Of a DNA stretch of 11,635 nt, positions 7,244 to 11,635 are shown piece by piece (the first letter of the stretch is position 1; every line of letters starts with the position of its first letter). Both the position numbers and the translations under genes were made by a program. Source of the DNA: DAOTZS01 sp034434335 (GTDB lineage Bacteria > Chloroflexota > Anaerolineae > CG2-30-64-16). The stretch is from contig DAOTZS010000109.1 of NCBI GenBank assembly GCA_034434335.1, forward strand, positions 1 to 11,635, given 5' to 3'. Below the pieces are notes generated by a model. The model saw nothing but the letters and a program-made list of their open reading frames with translations. It was not told where the DNA came from and ran no database searches.

Positions 7244-7245
<2 letters not shown>
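7224..7245 (+). terminator. Terminator-like hairpin after the hydroxylase operon
   Basis: GGTGACT (7224-7230), a three-base loop and AGTCACC (7234-7240) form a perfect 7-bp stem followed by CTTTT, eleven bases after the TAA. The T tract is short, so termination may be weak. Confidence 0.5.
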
Positions 7246-7361
<116 letters not shown>

Positions 7362-7386
7362 GTAAATAGTCACGGTTGAGGCAGGG

Positions 7387-7755
7387 ATGACAGCAGAAAA
7401 CTCTACCCACGTATCTGTCGCAGTCGGGCCTCCACACCTTTCACAAGAGGCCGTGGAAGGGGTGGTGCGCCAGATCGTCGAGCGTTTCCAGCCCAAGCAG
7501 ATCATCTTATTTGGCTCCTATGCCTACGGCCGGCCTCACCACGGCAGCGATGTGGATTTGCTGGTGATCATGGATACCCCGCTCAAGGAGACCGAACAGG
7601 CCGTGGAGATTTGCCAGCAGATTGAGTATCATTTTGGCCTGGACCTGATCGTGCGCACTCCCCAGACAATTGCCCGCCGGCTGGCATTAGGCGATCCTTT
7701 TCTGACTGAAGTGATAAAGCGAGGCAAGGTGCTTTATGAAAGAGCTGACGGCTGA
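7387..7755 (+). CDS. MNT-type nucleotidyltransferase (antitoxin-like partner of HEPN)
   Basis: A 122-residue minimal nucleotidyltransferase. The pol-beta-type core is clear: G43-S-Y-A-Y-G48, then S54-D-V-D57-L, giving the metal-binding Asp pair D55 and D57, with D86 in GLDLIV as the probable third acidic residue. In characterised MntA/HepT systems this enzyme modifies the HEPN partner by adding AMP and so neutralises it; whether this pair does so is inference. The start ATG follows GAGG (7378-7381) closely. It overlaps the HEPN gene by 20 bases, typical of co-translated pairs. The surrounding base composition looks less GC-rich than the hydroxylase genes, consistent with acquisition. Confidence 0.88.
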   Translation: MTAENSTHVSVAVGPPHLSQEAVEGVVRQIVERFQPKQIILFGSYAYGRPHHGSDVDLLVIMDTPLKETEQAVEICQQIEYHFGLDLIVRTPQTIARRLALGDPFLTEVIKRGKVLYERADG

Positions 7756-8134
7756 GTGGGTTCAGAAAGCCGAGGGTGATTATGCTTCTGCCGGGCGAGA
7801 AGTACGGGCTCGACGCCAACCTAATTACGACGCAGCCTGTTTCCACGCTCAACAAAGCGCCGAGAAATACCTCAAGGCTTTCTTGCAAGAGCATGGCGTG
7901 GCTTTCCCCAAGACTCATAATCTGATCGAGCTGCTCGAGCTTTGCCTGGCGCTGGATAGCTCCTTTGAGTCTCAACGCCATCTTCTGATCCTGCTGGATC
8001 GCTATGCTGTACGCTACCGGTATCCTGGGGATTCGGCGGACCGGGATGAGGCACGGAAGGCGTTTAGGGCCGCTGGATCGGTGCGGGCCTTCGTGCGCCT
8101 GAAACTAGGCATCCTGGAGGAAATGAGTTCTTAG
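7736..8134 (+). CDS. HEPN domain protein (COG2250-like, MNT partner)
   Basis: A 132-residue all-alpha HEPN protein. The family signature YDAACFHAQQSAEKYLKAFL lies at 31-50, followed by a THNL box at 60-63 and YAVRYRYPGD at 90-99. HEPN proteins are often RNases with an R-x4-6-H site; I find no such motif, so toxicity is uncertain and it may be one of the non-canonical COG2250 members. The ATG at 7736 is preceded by AAGGTG and lies inside the MNT gene in another frame. The TAG at 8132-8134 sits directly on the junction with a duplicated piece of the hydroxylase gene. Confidence 0.85.
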   Translation: MKELTAEWVQKAEGDYASAGREVRARRQPNYDAACFHAQQSAEKYLKAFLQEHGVAFPKTHNLIELLELCLALDSSFESQRHLLILLDRYAVRYRYPGDSADRDEARKAFRAAGSVRAFVRLKLGILEEMSS

Positions 8135-8259
8135 CCAAGGCGGTCTACGCGGCCACCGGGGTGCAGATCACGGCCATCTCGCTGACCCCGGAAAGGGTCT
8201 GGCGCGCGCTGAGGAGACAGCAACCGCGGTCAGAAGCCGTGACTGTAAGCCAACTGTAA
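8134..8259 (+). pseudogene. Remnant: duplicated C-terminus of a molybdenum hydroxylase large subunit
   Basis: Positions 8134-8211 match 7112-7189 at 75 of 78 bases, at a constant offset of 1022. Of the three differences, one is silent (8172) and two change residues (Asn to Lys at 8139, Pro to Ser at 8179). The frame reads AKAVYAATGVQITAISLTPE and onward through WRAL, then a different tail, and stops at TAA 8257-8259. It has no start or upstream domains, so it cannot be a working gene. Weak similarity may continue past the coding part (for example the shared GTGACT at 7226-7231 and 8239-8244). It abuts the HEPN stop codon. Confidence 0.85.
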
Positions 8260-8269
8260 GGTTGGCATA

Positions 8270-8299
8270 TTGAAAATGGACTAACAGTGTGCCTATAAT
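8270..8299 (+). promoter_or_regulatory. Promoter for the large surface-protein gene
   Basis: TTGAAA (8270-8275), an 18-base spacer and a perfect TATAAT (8294-8299) predict a start near 8306. A 6-bp inverted repeat (8249-8254/8261-8266) sits just upstream and may close off transcription from the MNT-HEPN side. Confidence 0.6.
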
Positions 8300-8305
8300 G
8301 GTACC

Positions 8306-8524
8306 GCAGTACTTACTGTAGCCCTAGGGTAAGTTGCTGTGCTCGCAGTGGCCAAGATGGCCTCAGGCCTCGTCTCAGTTCCCTGGATTGCGCCTCAACT
8401 GCAGAGGGAGGAAGGGCCTAAAGGCCTGGCCAGGGAGAAGTCGTGGCCAGCAAGTTCGCCAGGCCGGGTGTCTAACTGAGAGGGTAGCCGGCACTGAAAA
8501 AGTCTTGGGAAAGGGAGAATAGAC
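8306..8524 (+). other. Long untranslated leader of the surface-protein gene
   Basis: About 220 nt lie between the predicted start and the ATG at 8525. I see no credible gene here. Local pairing is possible: CAGTA/TACTG near 8306-8318, GGCC-tca-GGCC near 8360, and CTGGCCA paired with TGGCCAG near 8426-8451. I could not match it to a known riboswitch; the conserved GCAAAGC core of GEMM (c-di-GMP-I) is missing. A ribosome binding site (GGGAGA) lies about seven bases before the ATG. Confidence 0.4.
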
Positions 8525-11500
8525 ATGGAAGCTCTTCGGAACAGGCGTTATTACTTGCTTCTGATCGGGATCTCAATTCTGCTGGTGTTGTTGGGGTTCG
8601 GGTTTGTCGCGTCGGTAGCGTTTGCCTCGCCACCGCCGGCAACGCAAAATGCCGAACCTGTGGATCCGGCAGGCCTCGCTTGGGTTATCGAGCCGTGGCC
8701 GCAATCGGAGTGCAGCGGGTGGTGGGTGGACTTCGTTGGTTACAATGCCACAGCGGAACAGTGGCGCGTCAAGGTGGACGGCAACGTGATTGCCAGCGGC
8801 ACCACCAACGGCAACACCACCATCAGCGGAACGTGGCCCTCCTCGCTGGATCTCTCCATCAGTCACACCTTTAGGGTGGAGATTTACGAGAGCGACTGGA
8901 AGGGGCGTGATGAAGAAGATGGCGGGTTTGGCCCATGCGGCGCGGGGACCTGCGTGACGATCCAGCGTGGCCGCAACAGCACGGTGGCCGATGCCTACAT
9001 CTGGCAGGCCCGCCCCGACAGCAACAGCGGCAGTTCGAGCCGGCTATATACTGGTGTTATCAACAATGGCACTAAGCGCACCCTGGTCAACTTTGGGCTG
9101 GGGATGATCCCCAGCGGCGCTCAGTTGACCCAGGCCACCTTCACCGTGCGCATGAAGACAGGCAGCAGTCAGACAGTGAACGTCCATCGCATTACGGGTG
9201 CGTGGAACGAATCTACCGTCACCTGGAACAACTTCGGCAATCAGTATGACAGCGCCGTGCAAGGCTCGTTCACATCGAATAACGCGCCAAGTCTCAAGAA
9301 CGTTGAGTTGCTGAATCTGGTCCAGGGCTGGGTAAATGGCAGCTATCCTAACTACGGCCTCCTCCTTGATAACCCTCCTCCGACCAGCAGCGGCCAATAT
9401 GAAGAATATCTCAGCAGCGAGGTGACCGGCAACGACAGCATCTACGATGCTCAGCGCTTCCGCCCCAAGCTGGAAGTGTGTTACGTTGAGACCGGTTCCA
9501 TCGGCGACCTGGTGTGGATGGACTATGACCTGGGCGTAGACCCCGATCCGGGTGAGCCAGGCATTGACGGCGTCGTTCTGAACCTCTATAACCAGCAGTG
9601 TTCTGGCGTCACCTCGAGCACAACTCCTTATTCCACGACCACGACAGCAGGCGGTGGCCTCTACACGTTCCACAACTTGCCCTCTGGCAACTACTGTGTC
9701 TGGGTCATGCCCAGCAACTTTGCTCCGGGTGGCCCGTTGGAGGGGTTGGCCTATACAGCGGACCCCTACCTCCTTCCTGAGAAACGCGATGTCATACTGG
9801 CCCCTGGCCAGAACTATACCGATGCGGATTTCGGCTACGCTGACACAGACGTGACGCTGACCAAGACCGCTTCGGACAACGGCCAATGCCCGGGGGTAGA
9901 TAGCCTGACGATCGTTGGCTCTGGACAGGTGACCTACTGTTACGATGTCCAGAACACGGGCCACACTTACCTGATTGACCTGGTATTGACCGACGACAAG
10001 CTTGGCTCTTTGAGCTCGAACCCCGGCCCCCTGGCACCGGGCGCCCACTGGACATACTCTATCACTGTTCCCATCACCCAGACCACCACCAATGTGGGCA
10101 CCGTCTGCGGCGACCCAAGCGACTTCAAGGGCCGGCCGTTTATCGGCGACCCTGCCTGCGACGATGACCCGGCCACGGTGACGGTAGTTAATGCCAGCAT
10201 AGGGATCACCCCGGGCAGTGCCACGAACAAGGTCGGTGACTCGCACACCTTTACGGTCACGGTGAAGGCTGACAGCGGCAACGGCATCATGGCCCCTGTT
10301 CAGGGCGTGACTCCCACGGTGACGATCAGCCCCACCCCAACCAGCGTGACGGACAACTGCGCTGCACTGGGAACGGATGTCAACGGACAGTGTACCGTTG
10401 TTATCAACTCGAATCAGGCAGGGGTGTATACGGCCAATGCCAGTATCACGCTCAACCTGGCCGGCGTGAATGTCACCCGCAGCACCAGTGGCAACAGCGG
10501 TCCTGGTGGTACCGGTCCGGCAGCCAAGACCTACGTGGATGCGCGCATCACGTTGAGCCCGTTGCAGGCGACTAACAAGGTTGGGGACTCGCACGTGATC
10601 ACGGCCACGGTGGAGCAGCATAACGGCACCGGCTGGGGCCCGGCAGCGAATGGCACGCGGGTAGACTTCACCCTCACCGGCAGCGCCAGCTTTGTGGGGA
10701 ACAGCTACTGTCTGACGAGTGGCGGCGTCTGCACGGTGACCATCACGTCGAGTACAGCGGGGCAGGTAAGCATCCACGCCGCTTCGGATGTGGTGGTAGG
10801 TGGGCTGACCCTGCACCGGGAGACCGGGATCAGCGCCGGCTCGAGCGGCAATGCAGCCAAGACCTACGTGGATGCGTGGATCAAGCTGGCGCCGCTGAGC
10901 GCGGTCAATGAGGTCAACGAGACGCATACTATCACCGCTACGGTGAAGAAGAACGATGGCACAGGGTGGACCAATGCAGACGGAGCACAGGTGGCCTTCA
11001 GCTTCGCTGTGAACACCGCAGGCGCTACCTTCATTGGTGGCAGCAGTTGCACGACCGACCACAACGGCCAGTGCACGGTCACCATCGTGGCCAGCCAGGC
11101 CGGCACGGTGCAGGTGCACGGAACTGCCACGGTGACGGTGGGCGGCCTGACCCTGGTGCGGGAGACAAACGGGCAGGGCGAAAACAGCAGCGACGCGGAG
11201 AAGACCTACCGGGCCACCGGTGCCATTGGTGACTTTGTATGGTACGATGCGGACGGGGATGGCATCCAGGATGTGGGGGAGCCGGGCATCCCCAATGTGC
11301 GGGTGGAGCTGTACAAGGGTGCCACGAAGGTGGCCAGCACGGTCACCGATGCCGATGGTGGCTACCTGTTCACCAACCTGGTGCCTGGCAACTACACGGT
11401 GGATGTGGCCGATGCGGAGAACCCCAATGGGCCGCTGGATGGGATGGTCCACACCCTGGGGTCGCAGAGCCAGCCTGACCCGACGGGTGTGATCTCCCTG

Positions 11501-11635
11501 GGCCCGGGGCAGGTGTACAAGGATGCCGACTTCGGCTACCGGCGGGTGCCGGGTGGCGGCAAGGCGGTGATCGGGGACACGGTGTGGTACGACGACAATG
11601 GGGATGGCGTGCAGCAGCCGGGTGAGCCGGGCATC
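8525..11635 (+). CDS. Large secreted multidomain surface protein (DNRLRE/CBM96-like, SdrD-B, DUF11-like, Ig repeats); 3' end outside window
   Basis: An open frame of 1,037 codons with no stop before the window edge, so the gene is partial. Residues 1-34 form a clear signal peptide (basic start, long Leu-rich core, cleavage likely after VAFA). Residues about 45-145 are an unknown beta-rich domain. Residues about 148-320 resemble DNRLRE/CBM96 domains (VNFGLGMIPSGAQLTQATF, then WNESTVTWN). Residues 324-439 are an SdrD-B/Cna-B-like domain (SIGDLVWMDYD, ending DADFGYA). Residues 440-555 are DUF11-like. Three Ig-like repeats follow at 556-671, 672-782 and 783-895, each with a Cys pair. A second SdrD-B domain spans about 897-1006 and a third begins near 1014. 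Such proteins are cell-surface or S-layer-associated adhesins or stalks; any ligand is unknown. It has its own promoter and leader. Confidence 0.9.
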   Translation, partial: MEALRNRRYYLLLIGISILLVLLGFGFVASVAFASPPPATQNAEPVDPAGLAWVIEPWPQSECSGWWVDFVGYNATAEQWRVKVDGNVIASGTTNGNTTISGTWPSSLDLSISHTFRVEIYESDWKGRDEEDGGFGPCGAGTCVTIQRGRNSTVADAYIWQARPDSNSGSSSRLYTGVINNGTKRTLVNFGLGMIPSGAQLTQATFTVRMKTGSSQTVNVHRITGAWNESTVTWNNFGNQYDSAVQGSFTSNNAPSLKNVELLNLVQGWVNGSYPNYGLLLDNPPPTSSGQYEEYLSSEVTGNDSIYDAQRFRPKLEVCYVETGSIGDLVWMDYDLGVDPDPGEPGIDGVVLNLYNQQCSGVTSSTTPYSTTTTAGGGLYTFHNLPSGNYCVWVMPSNFAPGGPLEGLAYTADPYLLPEKRDVILAPGQNYTDADFGYADTDVTLTKTASDNGQCPGVDSLTIVGSGQVTYCYDVQNTGHTYLIDLVLTDDKLGSLSSNPGPLAPGAHWTYSITVPITQTTTNVGTVCGDPSDFKGRPFIGDPACDDDPATVTVVNASIGITPGSATNKVGDSHTFTVTVKADSGNGIMAPVQGVTPTVTISPTPTSVTDNCAALGTDVNGQCTVVINSNQAGVYTANASITLNLAGVNVTRSTSGNSGPGGTGPAAKTYVDARITLSPLQATNKVGDSHVITATVEQHNGTGWGPAANGTRVDFTLTGSASFVGNSYCLTSGGVCTVTITSSTAGQVSIHAASDVVVGGLTLHRETGISAGSSGNAAKTYVDAWIKLAPLSAVNEVNETHTITATVKKNDGTGWTNADGAQVAFSFAVNTAGATFIGGSSCTTDHNGQCTVTIVASQAGTVQVHGTATVTVGGLTLVRETNGQGENSSDAEKTYRATGAIGDFVWYDADGDGIQDVGEPGIPNVRVELYKGATKVASTVTDADGGYLFTNLVPGNYTVDVADAENPNGPLDGMVHTLGSQSQPDPTGVISLGPGQVYKDADFGYRRVPGGGKAVIGDTVWYDDNGDGVQQPGEPGI
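10520..10876 (+). repeat. Direct repeat at the Ig-repeat borders
   Basis: A 24-base stretch encoding AAKTYVDA is identical at 10520-10543 and 10853-10876, exactly 333 bases (111 codons) apart. A related version, EKTYRAT, ends the third repeat near 11198-11217. This marks the unit length of the Ig-like modules and suggests duplication of whole modules. Confidence 0.75.

Noticed and set aside
8334..8522. A 62-codon plus-strand open frame in the leader region
   Set aside because: No ribosome binding site, low-complexity translation and no recognisable family; better explained as leader.
8306..8524. c-di-GMP-I (GEMM) riboswitch, because a surface protein follows and GGTAGCCGG occurs near 8484
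   Set aside because: The conserved core around GCAAAGC and the tetraloop receptor are not found.
9044..11452. An 802-codon open frame on the minus strand
   Set aside because: It is antisense to the large surface protein, whose plus frame has a signal peptide and recognisable repeated domains. The minus translation is His/Arg/Val-rich with no domain; GC-rich codon use leaves few stops on the opposite strand.

Overview
This is a GC-rich bacterial window with short, partly overlapping intergenic spacing. I see no single marker gene that fixes the taxon. The PT-rich membrane-anchored CAP protein, the fused [2Fe-2S]/molybdopterin hydroxylase, the SdrD-B/Ig surface protein, the MNT-HEPN pair and the abundant short palindromic repeats together look most like a Chloroflexota (Anaerolineae-type) genome. 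That assignment is inference.

Region 1 (1-2217) begins with a structured dispersed repeat (1-118). It continues with two tandem, translationally coupled, membrane-anchored calcineurin-like metallophosphoesterases on the minus strand. Region 2 (2218-2361) is a compact divergent control region with two sigma70-type promoters placed back to back. Region 3 (2362-7213) is a plus-strand operon for a molybdenum hydroxylase of the xanthine dehydrogenase/aldehyde oxidoreductase family: an FAD subunit, a CAP-domain protein, then a fused [2Fe-2S]/molybdopterin protein. The reading frame of the fused protein is broken at about 5284, between the hammerhead domain and the main molybdopterin-binding domains. 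It also carries two in-frame inserts made of one short CTACC/CTCCC repeat family.

Region 4 (7214-8259) holds a weak terminator-like hairpin, a second copy of the structured repeat (7244-7361), and an MNT-HEPN toxin-antitoxin-like gene pair. It ends with an approximately 78-bp near-identical copy of the 3' end of the molybdopterin gene, which reads in frame to its own stop. The MNT-HEPN pair is therefore flanked by two copies of the end of the same gene. Region 5 (8260-11635) has a good promoter, an approximately 220-nt untranslated leader, and a very large secreted multidomain surface protein that stays open to the window edge. Its order is signal peptide, unknown beta domain, DNRLRE/CBM96-like domain, SdrD-B domain, DUF11-like domain, three Ig-like repeats, a second SdrD-B domain and the start of a third.

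The hydroxylase subunits would work together: substrate is oxidised at the Mo centre and electrons pass through two [2Fe-2S] clusters to FAD. The substrate cannot be read from sequence. The most unusual features are the duplicated gene end around MNT-HEPN, the repeat-derived inserts inside the hydroxylase, the frame break at a domain border, and the two-copy multi-hairpin repeat.
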